Of a stretch of 64,000 nt of DNA, positions 27,452 through 37,039 are shown in pieces; the stretch's first letter is position 1; each line of letters begins with the position of its first letter. The notes under the pieces were generated by a model. That model had not been told where the DNA came from and did not search any database. It saw only the letters and a program-made list of their open reading frames with translations. The DNA is from Pseudoalteromonas luteoviolacea (GTDB lineage Bacteria > Pseudomonadota > Gammaproteobacteria > Enterobacterales > Alteromonadaceae). Location: positions 516,338 through 580,337 of the forward strand of contig NZ_JWIC01000006.1 of assembly GCF_000814765.1 (NCBI RefSeq), in the 5' to 3' direction. A program made the position numbers and the translations under genes.

Positions 27452-28723
27452 CTAAGCCTTATCTAACGCTTGTGAGACATCGTTAATAATATCGTCAATA
27501 TGTTCTATACCCACTGAAATCCGAACCAGATCTTCACTCACGCCAGCAGATGCGAGCTCTGTTTTATTTAGTTGTCTGTGTGTTGTTGATGCTGGGTGGC
27601 AGGCCAATGATTTGGCATCACCAATATTGACTAAACGCAGGATCATGTTTAACGCGTCAATAAACCTTGTACATGCTTCGATACCTCCGGTAATGCCAAA
27701 GCTTAAAATACCGGATGCTCTGCCATGTGTGATTTTATGGCAATTATCGTAGTCGGGGCTGCCTGCAAGTGCAGCATAATTTACCCACTCCACTTTAGGG
27801 TGCTGTTTTAAAAACTCAGCCAGCTTTTCTGCGTTATCACAGTGACGGTCCATTCTCAGTCCAAGCGTTTCGAGACCTTGTAATATCTGAAAAGCATTCA
27901 TTGGAGATAAGGCCGCACCGGTATTTCGAAGTGGTGCTACTCGACAGCGTCCGATGTAAGCTGCTTCGCCAAAAGCTTCGGTGTAAACAACCCCGTGATA
28001 TGAAGGGTCAGGTTGATTTAACACGGCAAATCGGTCTTTATTTGCCATCCAGTCAAATTTACCAGAGTCGACAATGATACCACCGATTGATGTGCCATGG
28101 CCTCCAATATACTTGGTCAATGAGTGGACGACTATATCAGCACCTAGCTCAAATGGGCGGCATAAATAGGGCGTTGCTACCGTATTATCTACAATGACAG
28201 GCACGCCATATTTATGCGCTATGTCTGCTATTCGAGTAATATCGACAATATTGCCAGCAGGATTACCAATCGACTCACAAAATATTGCCTTGGTGTTATT
28301 ATCAATTGCGGCCTCAAACCCTGCAAAATCGTCATAAGAAACCATTTTGACTTCTACACCTTGTCTTGGTAATGAGTGCGCAAATAAGTTATAGGTGCCC
28401 CCGTAGAGCTGACTTGTACTGACAATATTGTCGCCCACTTCAGTAAGGCATTGAATGGCGTACGTAATTGCCGCCATACCTGATGAAACTGCAAGTGCAC
28501 CGATCCCACCTTCCATTGCTGCGACCCGTTTCTCAAGCACATCATTGGTTGGGTTCATGATGCGTGTATAAATATTCCCTGGAACTGCAAGGTTAAACAG
28601 ATCAGCACCATGCGCTGTATTGTCAAAAGTATATGAGGTTGTTTGATATATGGGGACGGCTGCGGATTTGGTTGTTTGTTCTGAAGTATACCCTTCGTGC
28701 AATGCAATAGATTCTAATTTCAC
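27452..28723 (-). CDS. metY: O-acetylhomoserine aminocarboxypropyltransferase (MetY)
   Basis: A PLP-dependent Cys/Met-metabolism enzyme that makes homocysteine from O-acetylhomoserine and sulfide. It has 423 residues with the PLP-Lys region SLTKYIGGHGTSIGG, the N-terminal PIYQTTSYTF block, SSGMAAITYAI and HPASTTHRQL. The insert with PSYHGVVYTEAFGEAAYIGR distinguishes MetY from MetB/MetC. Start is GTG with AAGGAG six bases before it. It is alone, away from other Met genes. I see no MetJ box or SAM riboswitch in the 585 bases upstream. Confidence 0.93.
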   Translation of the reverse strand: MKLESIALHEGYTSEQTTKSAAVPIYQTTSYTFDNTAHGADLFNLAVPGNIYTRIMNPTNDVLEKRVAAMEGGIGALAVSSGMAAITYAIQCLTEVGDNIVSTSQLYGGTYNLFAHSLPRQGVEVKMVSYDDFAGFEAAIDNNTKAIFCESIGNPAGNIVDITRIADIAHKYGVPVIVDNTVATPYLCRPFELGADIVVHSLTKYIGGHGTSIGGIIVDSGKFDWMANKDRFAVLNQPDPSYHGVVYTEAFGEAAYIGRCRVAPLRNTGAALSPMNAFQILQGLETLGLRMDRHCDNAEKLAEFLKQHPKVEWVNYAALAGSPDYDNCHKITHGRASGILSFGITGGIEACTRFIDALNMILRLVNIGDAKSLACHPASTTHRQLNKTELASAGVSEDLVRISVGIEHIDDIINDVSQALDKA

Positions 28724-29308
28724 AGAGTTCTCCTTAATACAGTGTCATTAAAGTACTAGCCTGTACGAATACACAAACGCAGAGTTGGTTAAATGAGAAG
28801 TCGCATTAGGCTTATAAATTTAATAAAAATTAGACTTCAACATAGCATACTTTCTTTCCGTTGAAAGAAACAATGTGGTGTAAGAAAAATGGAAGGTCAA
28901 CTGCTGTGCAAACTGTATGTATTTTACAGTTATGTTACTTGGAGCAACTCTGGCATTTTTCGGGTTTGCATCGCATTGAGGCTATGCGATCGTCTCAGTT
29001 TGCAACTGAGTGAAGTGCTATAGTGTTGCTTTGGATTTGAAGCAGAGAGCAGTTTCGACGTGTTTATTGGGACTGCTTTATACAGGAATCACACGGTTTT
29101 TATTTGACGATTTAAAATGTTCTCTGAATTAATGACGAGTAATGTGCAAATTATTGAGTATGTCTCTTAAATACTGAGTGCCTAATAAATAATTGTTTAT
29201 AGTATAGGGGTTATATAATGTGTATATTAAAATTTATATGAAATTTCGTTAAGTTTTTCTTGTTTCTACCGATAGAAATAAGAGTGGAATGGTTATAAGG
29301 ATAATGAC
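28724..29308. other. Divergent promoter region without genes
   Basis: 585 bases between the divergent metY and the orphan gene at 29309. No ORF above 20 codons with a ribosome-binding site. AT-rich; short hairpins only (ATACTTTCTTTCCGTTGAAAG). Confidence 0.5.
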
Positions 29309-30073
29309 ATGAAAATAGATGCTAATGCAGGAGTTCTTTTGCATGCAAATAAATCAACTGCAGATCAAATCAAAAATGTGATTTCAGAGAGTAAAAACGT
29401 AAAGCAGGTGGATTCAGCCTCACCTCCTTTACATTCTCAGCCTGCGCGCCCTGCAGAAGAAATGCGTGCTAAGTCAGATAATGGAAAGCTAGAGACCATC
29501 ATGTATACAAAAAGTGGCAAGCTTGATTTACCCGCACGGTATGAGCAACATAGAGAACTGATAGAACGGGTTGCAAACTCTACGAGTAAATTATACTTGC
29601 ATGATACCCCTGAGGCTGCAAATAGAATGGCCGAGCAGTACAAAAGTATTTCTTCTACCATATATGAATTGGCACCTGAACTTAAAAACAAAAGTTGGGG
29701 CTTCTCGATTGACACTTCTGGACAGTTAGTTGCAACGGGTCATTTGAATCAAAAACAAAAGCAGATAATTGAAGATAGTTTGAATAGTAACACTAAATTG
29801 GTTGAGGCAGCGCAGGACTTTAAAGCGCATTTTATCGAGGGGATTGAAATTGAACGAGGCAGCGCTGGTACTAGTCAGTACTGGGGTAAATATGATGTCA
29901 ACAATGATAATTTTGCCGATATATTTAACTTTAAAGAAATGCTAGATCATAGCCTTAACAGTGCTGAGGAGGTAAAGTTCTCGGGATATGCCTTGAATAA
30001 ATGGGACTGGACTATGAATGTGTCTGATCAACTCAGAGAAAAAGCCGAGCCTCTGTTTGCAAAACAAAATTAA
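29309..30073 (+). CDS. Hypothetical cytoplasmic protein, unknown function
   Basis: 254 residues with no signal peptide or membrane segment. The first 65 residues are low-complexity and Lys/Ser/Pro-rich (PPLHSQPARPAEE), probably disordered; the rest is mixed alpha/beta, with a helix pair (ALPARYEQHRELIERV-like, DTPEAANRMAEQYKSI) and an aromatic tail. A disordered N-terminus followed by a folded domain is typical of secreted effectors or surface proteins, but I cannot name a family. The terminator is shared with the facing gene. Confidence 0.55.
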   Translation: MKIDANAGVLLHANKSTADQIKNVISESKNVKQVDSASPPLHSQPARPAEEMRAKSDNGKLETIMYTKSGKLDLPARYEQHRELIERVANSTSKLYLHDTPEAANRMAEQYKSISSTIYELAPELKNKSWGFSIDTSGQLVATGHLNQKQKQIIEDSLNSNTKLVEAAQDFKAHFIEGIEIERGSAGTSQYWGKYDVNNDNFADIFNFKEMLDHSLNSAEEVKFSGYALNKWDWTMNVSDQLREKAEPLFAKQN

Positions 30074-30100
30074 GCGGAAGGAAGTTCCTTCCGCCTTTTT
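30074..30100. terminator. Shared terminator at 30.1 kb
   Basis: Near-perfect 10-bp inverted repeat GCGGAAGGAA / TTCCTTCCGC with a one-base centre and a CTTTTT tail on the plus strand. Confidence 0.85.
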
Positions 30101-30104
30101 ATCC

Positions 30105-31469
30105 CTATTGACGGGTGCTAGATAATAAGTCTTGATCGCAAATATGTCCTAACGTAACAACCGAATGGTTAGGACCGCCGATACCAATACTTTCCGTTAA
30201 GCCGCTGGGTATTTGGACTCTCCATGCACCTATGTTATAGCGGGAGCGCCACTCATTTGTATAACCTAAGCTGCGCTCTATGTGATTAGTTTCATACCTA
30301 CCGCTTGTACACCTTCCTAAATCGATGACTTGTGTGATTTTACCTTGTGCATCTGAAACAGCAGTTGTGAGCTCAAAATTAGATGTGGTCATATTCCAAT
30401 AGTCGCTCCATCTAAAGAATAGCGCTTGGCCGCCAGCAACAGGGTGTCCAGTGGAGTCTTGCAATGTTAGGCTCCAAGTTAGTTTCTGGTAGGTTTGTGT
30501 CGTCATGTAAGGGGAGCTTTCAGCTGAATAAGGAACACGCAATACATTCGGGTCTGGTGTGACAGAATGTTGTGAGAAAGATGCAACATTTGACCCAAAA
30601 GTGAGTTGGTAGACGTTTTCAGGGTTATTAGGAAGCGCGTAGTTTGGTCTTACGCGAACTACTTGTAATTCTCCTGCTTGGGTAGGAGTTATTAATTTCC
30701 CTTTGCTGATATCTACTTCAACCCAGGTGCCGGCTTCTAAGTACTCGAGAACAAATTCAGCAGAATTATTTGGGTCCAAAAACTTTAATAATACTTCCTG
30801 ACCTCTTTTTGCTTCGAATACATAATGATCCATATCGAGAATACTATCTAGGTTACCAACAACCGTGTTGAGCTGATCGGCCAATATCGATGATTCAGCA
30901 ATAGTGTCATTGACTTCATATCCGTCCACATATTGGCTTGTCATTACCCCGAAGTTAAACTCTGAACCATCGGCTTGTGCATAATCTAAAACCCAGTAAT
31001 AGTCACCTGGTTGAGAAATTGCATTGATGATTTCATCTGCACCAGCGACGTTTGATGAAGTTCCTACGAGGGTGAGCGTATCATCAGAGTTATGACGTAT
31101 AACTGATAAATTAACATTTGTCTGAGCGGATTGCGCGGACACAAATGCATAAATTTTACTCGTGTTAGCTAGCTTAAAATGAAAACAATCTGAATTACCA
31201 GTTTGCGCTCCAGCGAGCGGGTAAACTGTGTCGATGTTAAGGGTATTTGGACAAAGTGGTGTAATTGCTGTTGTAGATGCTTGCTCCAGAGCTTGTGTTG
31301 AAAAGCGATTAAGTCGCGGCTGAGGTGTTAACTGTTGATTTGAATGAATAACACGATCGCCCGAATCAAGCGAGTCAGTAAACCCAACAGGTAATGAAGT
31401 CGGTTCGCTTGCAATAGACAAAACTGGTAAAAGCGCTAAAGCGACACCTGTCATTGTGACTTTTTTCAT
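30105..31469 (-). CDS. Secreted protein with PPC-like beta domain
   Basis: 454 residues, signal peptide MKKVTMTGVALALLPVLSIA. Two pre-peptidase C-terminal (PPC)-like units appear: residues about 85-180 (DCFHFKLANTSKIYAFVSAQ) and about 185-300 (DMDHYVFEAKRGQEVLLKFL). The C-terminal 150 residues (HSVTPDPNVL...) include a beta-sandwich (SLTLQDSTGHPVAGG) and end in a Cys-containing HICDQDLL. PPC domains usually flank secreted proteases; the astacin-like gene lies just upstream on the same strand. No protease motif is seen, so it may be a partner or an adhesion-like protein. Confidence 0.68.
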   Translation of the reverse strand: MKKVTMTGVALALLPVLSIASEPTSLPVGFTDSLDSGDRVIHSNQQLTPQPRLNRFSTQALEQASTTAITPLCPNTLNIDTVYPLAGAQTGNSDCFHFKLANTSKIYAFVSAQSAQTNVNLSVIRHNSDDTLTLVGTSSNVAGADEIINAISQPGDYYWVLDYAQADGSEFNFGVMTSQYVDGYEVNDTIAESSILADQLNTVVGNLDSILDMDHYVFEAKRGQEVLLKFLDPNNSAEFVLEYLEAGTWVEVDISKGKLITPTQAGELQVVRVRPNYALPNNPENVYQLTFGSNVASFSQHSVTPDPNVLRVPYSAESSPYMTTQTYQKLTWSLTLQDSTGHPVAGGQALFFRWSDYWNMTTSNFELTTAVSDAQGKITQVIDLGRCTSGRYETNHIERSLGYTNEWRSRYNIGAWRVQIPSGLTESIGIGGPNHSVVTLGHICDQDLLSSTRQ

Positions 31470-31488
31470 AAATTCTCCTTTTATTTAT

Positions 31489-31504
31489 ATAAAGTCGACT
31501 TTAT
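31489..31504. promoter_or_regulatory. 16-bp perfect palindrome upstream of the PPC gene
   Basis: ATAAAGTC-GACTTTAT, twenty bases before the start codon. Its position over the ribosome-binding or promoter region suggests an operator. The regulator is unknown. Confidence 0.4.
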
Positions 31505-31738
31505 CTACTCATAAAATAAACAATAATTCAAGACGGTCTATTAATTATTAATGTAATATTATTAATATATTTATTCATGGTATTTAATGGTTGAGGGTGA
31601 GTTGAGAGTTGGGTATGTTTTATTGGAGTTTTTATTTTTTATAATTTTTTATTTGATGGTGTTTTTATTGGTTTTTATTTTAGTTTATATGTAAGGTTTT
31701 TAAATTATGGATTATTAAATTTAATATAGATATTGTAA

Positions 31739-31767
31739 ACCCCAGCCACGTATCCATATTGGCTGAG
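31739..31767 (-). terminator. Hairpin after the astacin-like gene
   Basis: On the minus strand CCTCAGCC pairs with GGCTGGGG (one G-U), followed by TTTACAATAT. It lies 20 bases past the stop. Confidence 0.6.
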
Positions 31768-31783
31768 GCTATTTTATCTAAGC

Positions 31784-33520
31784 TTATGTGTCTAATTCGA
31801 CATAGACTACTTTTGTAGCCTTTGGTCCACACCCGTTACTATTACAAGGTGTAATAGTAACTTGATAGGTGCCTTGTGGGACAGAGCGGGTGTAAAAGCG
31901 TGCATATCCACCACCATGTTCACTGTAAGAATAAAAAACACTACCAGTATAATTTATCGCTTGTCCGCTAACCTGAAAGCGATATTCTGTGGCGCGGGCA
32001 ACTTTTCTAAACTCAAACTCAGCGTCACCAAGGTACTCCGTGAAGGCGAGGGATTCTATATAAGGCGACTCAGTTGGCTTGTTTCCTTCAGCAATTATGT
32101 GATGGTGTGTAAGCGTAACGGGTTCACTGCAACCTCGTTCATTACAAGCCTCTACCTCGTATTGATAAGTACCAGTTGAAAGATTTTGCTTGAGCGACTC
32201 TCCTTCATGATCTCCAAGGCTTACGCCATTGCGGCTGATTTTTACATATTGAACTTGTATTTGCTTATTCCAGCGAAGATAAAACTCTTTGTCTCCGGGA
32301 GTTGAATCGTCTATGAAAAGATCTGGCTCTTGTGCTTTTTGTAAAACTGAGTAAGTTTTCGCTCTAGATTCATTAGAGCACATGGCATTATTCCAGCAGG
32401 CTTGTACGGTATACCGATAGCGGTAACCATTTCTTTTTTCGGTTTCAGAGTCGCCGAAATAGATCTCAAAGGCATCTTTCCAGTACGCGTCAGCGTCAAT
32501 CCGATACGTATTAAACTCCCCAGCATCTAACTGACCATTCTGATTAATATCGATGAATTCCTCTGATGTTTCATTAACTCTGAAATAATCAGGGTAATCG
32601 TGTACTTGATACCACACTACTGAATATCTGAGGCTGGCTTTTTCTGTGTGGTCCGGCCCTAGTATCGTGGGTGTTTGTGATCGGTTTCGGGCATAGACTT
32701 GTCTTAACGATCGTAAATCTCCTTGTGATAGCCTAGTGTTACCGGTATCTTCAAAAGCTTCCCCTGTACTAATACTTTTATACGTAAATGTTTTGCCAAC
32801 TTCACCGGTTTCACACCCAGTGCGGCTATAGTTTCTGTAATGCATTATCGATTCGTGATCATAGGGCAGGGTGCGCGATACATAAATTGAGGTTGAATAT
32901 GCTCCTTGCACGCCACAGGGGATGAATTCCTCATTGACAGTCATGGAGTAATAGTGCCCATCTCGTTGATGGTAATCGCGATCCGTGCGTTGATGTTCAT
33001 GGCGAAAGCCAAGAATATGCATTAATTCATGCGTTGCAGTACTTATCCCACAATAGCTTGGGATCCAAGTTTTACGAACTCCGCCGTTGCCATAGCCGAC
33101 TTGGGCGTGACAGACTCTATATTTTTCTGCTTCAGCGTTATATGCATTGCCATAAATGGCCAAATAATTAGTGTGACTGGGTGTCTTTCGGATAAAGTTT
33201 ACGCCAGAAGCACGCTCAAGGTTCTCCATCGCTTTTAAGATGTTTTTTTCGTGTTGACTGCCATTGACGATATTAACCAGCTGGAATGGTACAGTTCCAC
33301 TTGGCCACGCGATAGCGCTATCTAAACCCGAGGTTTTTATGGTACGCAGGTTGGTATGTCGCGCCGACTCGTCGAATACCATATCGCCTTCAACATAATA
33401 CTCAGTCTGAGCGTTAAAATTATGGTCAATGGGTTGATGTTCATTTTGCGACGATATTGTTGCATTCGTGAATACGGGTACATTTAGAAACCCGAGAAGT
33501 AAAAGCGTTCGTTTTTTCAT
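31784..33520 (-). CDS. Secreted astacin-like M12A metalloprotease
   Basis: 578 residues with a signal peptide (MKKRTLLLLGFLNVPVFTNA). The zinc motif HELMHILGFRHEHQRTDRD (HExxHxxGFxHExxR) and the Met-turn SIMHY identify an astacin-like metalloprotease. C-terminal of the catalytic domain (from about residue 290) follow beta-rich, Cys-bearing repeats (EACNERGCSEPVTLT, TITPCNSNGCGPKATKV) of fibronectin-III-like length. The ATG at 33520 is preferred over the GTG at 33532. Alone on its strand, but followed by the PPC protein. Confidence 0.88.
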   Translation of the reverse strand: MKKRTLLLLGFLNVPVFTNATISSQNEHQPIDHNFNAQTEYYVEGDMVFDESARHTNLRTIKTSGLDSAIAWPSGTVPFQLVNIVNGSQHEKNILKAMENLERASGVNFIRKTPSHTNYLAIYGNAYNAEAEKYRVCHAQVGYGNGGVRKTWIPSYCGISTATHELMHILGFRHEHQRTDRDYHQRDGHYYSMTVNEEFIPCGVQGAYSTSIYVSRTLPYDHESIMHYRNYSRTGCETGEVGKTFTYKSISTGEAFEDTGNTRLSQGDLRSLRQVYARNRSQTPTILGPDHTEKASLRYSVVWYQVHDYPDYFRVNETSEEFIDINQNGQLDAGEFNTYRIDADAYWKDAFEIYFGDSETEKRNGYRYRYTVQACWNNAMCSNESRAKTYSVLQKAQEPDLFIDDSTPGDKEFYLRWNKQIQVQYVKISRNGVSLGDHEGESLKQNLSTGTYQYEVEACNERGCSEPVTLTHHHIIAEGNKPTESPYIESLAFTEYLGDAEFEFRKVARATEYRFQVSGQAINYTGSVFYSYSEHGGGYARFYTRSVPQGTYQVTITPCNSNGCGPKATKVVYVELDT

Positions 33521-34379
33521 TTTATTTGTCACTTATATGATTATTTAAATAAATGTGAATAGGTTGAATTTAAATTACACTTTAAATGGTCTCCTTTCTT
33601 TAGCTACTCGTATTAGATCATATTTTCTATTTGTTAAGCTTTTTTGTGCTTGAGTGTGGGGAAGGGGGTTATTTTGGGTTTTTCGATGATTTTATGATGT
33701 TTTTAATATTTATAACTTTAGCTGGTTGTTTGAGAAAGAATTAGTTGCTAGTCCTTTTTGTGTTTTTTACTGTTAATATATTGATGTTCAATAGCATTGC
33801 TTACCTTGCTATTTATTTAAGTTGTCATTTTCAATGACTTGAGTGCGTGGTTGAAATGTATGGTGCTAATGGCTGTTTTTATTTTTTCACTGGATTGTGT
33901 GAATTTAATGTTTATTCGTTGATTTTTTATTCCTAACCCCAATGTAATTAGATTGTGGAACGTGTTGATGTTTGAAAGATTGTGAGAAATATTACTCATT
34001 CTAAATTAAATAATATTAAAATAGTGTCTTATGCGGTATCCGTTAGCCCTTTACTATGCTGGTGGTTCTTAATTAATAAACATTGCAAGTATTGGGGTAT
34101 GTTTTAACTTGTTTTACAATTGTGGATGTTTGTAATACCCGTACTGACTTTTATTATGCCTAAGCATACGTATTTTCCTGCAAGAACACTTTCTATTTTA
34201 GCACTACCGCTTCATCTCCATTTGATTATGCTCTATGGTTTTGTGCGTTGCTTTCATTAGCGCAGACTTGGTTTTGAAGTTTTATAAAGTTATGGCGTGC
34301 AATTGATGGTTATTGTAAGGGTCAACTGTGAGTATGCTGACTAAGATAAAGGTATATTTTAATCGTTATAGCTTAAATA
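33521..34379. other. 860-base gene-poor AT-rich stretch
   Basis: No supportable gene on either strand; the longest frame is a 60-codon minus-strand ORF without features. It must contain the astacin promoter. Otherwise I see nothing in it. Confidence 0.5.
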
Positions 34380-34406
34380 GCGTCATTGACACATAGCCAA
34401 TGACGC
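34380..34406 (-). terminator. Terminator hairpin after the TonB receptor
   Basis: 9-bp stem GCGTCATTG / CAATGACGC with a nine-base loop, 19 bases beyond the stop; then TATTTAAG on the minus strand. Confidence 0.7.
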
Positions 34407-34424
34407 CAAGCTTATCTTTTTAGA

Positions 34425-36659
34425 TTAAAAGCGATATTTTAAATTAGCAGTTACAGTGCGGCGCTGGCCATAGAAGCAGTCACCACGATATAAGCAGCTG
34501 GTAATGACCGTCTTGTCTGTTAAGTTGTCAATGTTTAAGCTTAACTCGTAGTCATTAAACTGATAGCCGATCATCATATCATAAAGAGTAAAGCTGTCAG
34601 TTGTTAAGGCCTTATGATAGTCAACCCCGCCAATCGATACAGAACGGCTACCGTCAAATGTTTTACCAACATATCGAATACCAGCACCAAACTTCAGGCC
34701 TTCAACTAAATTATCGGCACGATAAGTTGCCCATACCGATGCCAAATGTTCAGGCGTTGCAGATAGTGCCACATCGTCAGTACCTGTCATTAAGACTGCG
34801 CCAGCCATGATTTGTTGTTGCATAGCAGGATCTTGAACTTGCTGTGCTAATAGTGAAGCTTGCGCGAAGATTTCTTCAGATGACAGCGGCGTAGTGTCCA
34901 TTTTTGAGTCGGTATAGGCATAAGAAGCATATACATCAAGGTTTTCCCACTCTAATTGCGCTTCTAATTCAAAACCGTCTACTGATACTTCTCCATCTTG
35001 TACGTGCTCAAGAGGAGAGATTTCTCTCACGTGGTTTTTGTCTGTGATGTGGAAAACACTGGCTGTGATCAAGTGCTCTGTGCCTGCTGGTTGGTATTTA
35101 ACACCGTATTCAATTTGCTCACCTTCTTTAGGTTTATAGCTTCCGCCTTGTGGCTTTGAGCCATAAAGTGGCTGGAACGACTCAGAGTAACTTGCATACG
35201 GAGACAAACCATTTTCGAATTGATATAGCGCGCCGATTCTGCCGGTTAAAGCACTTTGTGACTTTGACACTTGAGTGAGGGTCGCGTTGTTACCTGCCGT
35301 TTCCCATGTTTTTTGTTCAATATCGTCATGACGAAGTGCTGCATTTAAAACAAAGTGCTTGTATTCGAACGTTGCCTGCAAATATCCGCCAAGCTGACTG
35401 TCAGTTTGCTCCGGTGCGATATTTGTGATTTCGGTTGGTAACGGATCGTGTAGTCCATATACTGGGTTATAAAGATCGAGTGGAGACGATACCCCCCCAC
35501 GCAGGCGGCTTGTGCGAGTTTCAGCATCTTGGAAGTCAATACCTGCAACAATGTTGATCTCTAAGTCATTAAACTCTACATATTGATGAACTTGTACATC
35601 ACTTAACAGGCTCTTTGATTCACCATCAGACATGCTGAATATACGATTGATCGATCGCTTGTCCGCTTCAAATTTAGGTGGCCAAGAAAAAATAGTACGG
35701 TATTCAGATGAGCTGTCACTGTAACGTGTTGACCAATTAATTTGAGTATCTTCAGAAATACTGTGTTCTACAATCGCAGTAATAGCGAATTGTTCTGTGT
35801 CATAACGGTCCCAGCTAGGCTCACTGACAAAGCGCTCGCTTGGGATCTGTCCATATTTAGCTGGTAAAATCGTGCCTTCATGTGGAAAAAACTGCGTTGA
35901 TGAACCTGATTCATTTTCCTGTATATTAGTCAAAATTGTTAAACGTGTATCTTGATTGATATCCCAAGCGAAGCTGGGTGCAAAAACAAAAGTATTATCT
36001 TCAACGAAATCAGTCTGGGTGTCACTATTACGGTATACCCCCACGAAACGTGCTTGGTATTCATCGCTTTGGCCAAACGCGGTATTGTAATCACCGGCAA
36101 GTTGTACTCTGTCATAGTTACCAACTTGTGCCCATATTTCACCTTTCGTTTCGCTGTGTGGGCGTTTAGAAACAGAGTTAATAATCCCACCTGTAGAGCC
36201 TTGCCCATAGAGTACTGATGAAGGACCTTTTAAAATTTCAACGCGCTCTAAAGTATAAGGGTTGGTACGGGTATTGTTATAGTGGCCAAATTGCATCTGC
36301 AAACCGTCTACATAGACTAAAGGGTCTACACCGCGAATTTTCGACCAATCGCCACGTGTATCAACACCATATGGACCGTTATATACGCCAGCTACATAAC
36401 CAATTGCGTCTTGCAGCGTCTCAGCGCCTAGATCTGAAATTCGCTTTGATGTAAGTACAGATACTGACACAGGCGTTTTTGTAATTGGTACATCCGATTT
36501 TGATGCACTCGCACTAACATAAGAAATTAGACCTTTTGGACTGACTTCAATGATTTCTAATTCATTGTTCTTTTTTGAGTCATCAGCAATGGAAGCTCCA
36601 GAGAAAGCAATTGCAAGTGCTGACAAGAGCATCGGGTGTTTGGTTTTGAATGAGCGCAT
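34425..36659 (-). CDS. TonB-dependent siderophore receptor
   Basis: A 744-residue outer-membrane receptor. After the signal peptide (ending SGASIA) come a TonB-box-like segment (NELEIIEVSPKG), the plug domain with VYNGPYGVDTRGDWSKIRG, RVEILKGPSSVLYGQGSTGG, and the 22-strand barrel ending RRTVTANLKYRF. The final aromatic residue is the outer-membrane assembly signal. The plug follows the FhuA/FpvA-type siderophore group. Fur control is supported by a box upstream. A two-component gene pair lies divergently. Confidence 0.9.
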   Translation of the reverse strand: MRSFKTKHPMLLSALAIAFSGASIADDSKKNNELEIIEVSPKGLISYVSASASKSDVPITKTPVSVSVLTSKRISDLGAETLQDAIGYVAGVYNGPYGVDTRGDWSKIRGVDPLVYVDGLQMQFGHYNNTRTNPYTLERVEILKGPSSVLYGQGSTGGIINSVSKRPHSETKGEIWAQVGNYDRVQLAGDYNTAFGQSDEYQARFVGVYRNSDTQTDFVEDNTFVFAPSFAWDINQDTRLTILTNIQENESGSSTQFFPHEGTILPAKYGQIPSERFVSEPSWDRYDTEQFAITAIVEHSISEDTQINWSTRYSDSSSEYRTIFSWPPKFEADKRSINRIFSMSDGESKSLLSDVQVHQYVEFNDLEINIVAGIDFQDAETRTSRLRGGVSSPLDLYNPVYGLHDPLPTEITNIAPEQTDSQLGGYLQATFEYKHFVLNAALRHDDIEQKTWETAGNNATLTQVSKSQSALTGRIGALYQFENGLSPYASYSESFQPLYGSKPQGGSYKPKEGEQIEYGVKYQPAGTEHLITASVFHITDKNHVREISPLEHVQDGEVSVDGFELEAQLEWENLDVYASYAYTDSKMDTTPLSSEEIFAQASLLAQQVQDPAMQQQIMAGAVLMTGTDDVALSATPEHLASVWATYRADNLVEGLKFGAGIRYVGKTFDGSRSVSIGGVDYHKALTTDSFTLYDMMIGYQFNDYELSLNIDNLTDKTVITSCLYRGDCFYGQRRTVTANLKYRF

Positions 36660-36703
36660 GATTTTCCCTTATTATTTAATAATCGCGCGAATAGTATTGT
36701 AAG

Positions 36704-36718
36704 TGATAACGATTATCA
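36704..36718. promoter_or_regulatory. Fur box upstream of the TonB receptor
   Basis: TGATAAC-G-ATTATCA is a 7-1-7 inverted repeat with one mismatch to TGATAAT-n-ATTATCA, the Fur core, 45 bases before the receptor start. Confidence 0.75.
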
Positions 36719-37039
36719 ATGGTGTTATTGCTGTTTTTTAAGGCGTAAACATATCTATAGATGAGCTGTAACAGATGAGTATAAAATGTCATTTAATATT
36801 TACATATGTACCCCTATAGCCTACTGTCAAAGTTCTGTGAAGGCAGACAGAAGGAAGAGATTTAAGAGTGTACTCTGGTTGATATTAAAGAGAGAACCTT
36901 GTTCGTTGCGTAGGTGTTACAGTGTTTCAACATGCTATGTGTTTGCGGTTAATTGTTGGAAATACAAGACTATTGGTAGTGCTTATGGTGTTTTCTATAG
37001 GATATAATCCAAGGTAAGTTAGAAGAGGTAAATGTAAAT
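36719..37039. other. Intergenic region between receptor and kinase
   Basis: No gene supported; the 73-codon plus-strand frame at 36786 has no ribosome-binding site and unlikely composition. Confidence 0.5.

Noticed and set aside
36786..37007. 73-codon ORF upstream of the kinase
   Set aside because: No ribosome-binding site; Cys/Tyr/Arg-rich composition typical of non-coding DNA.
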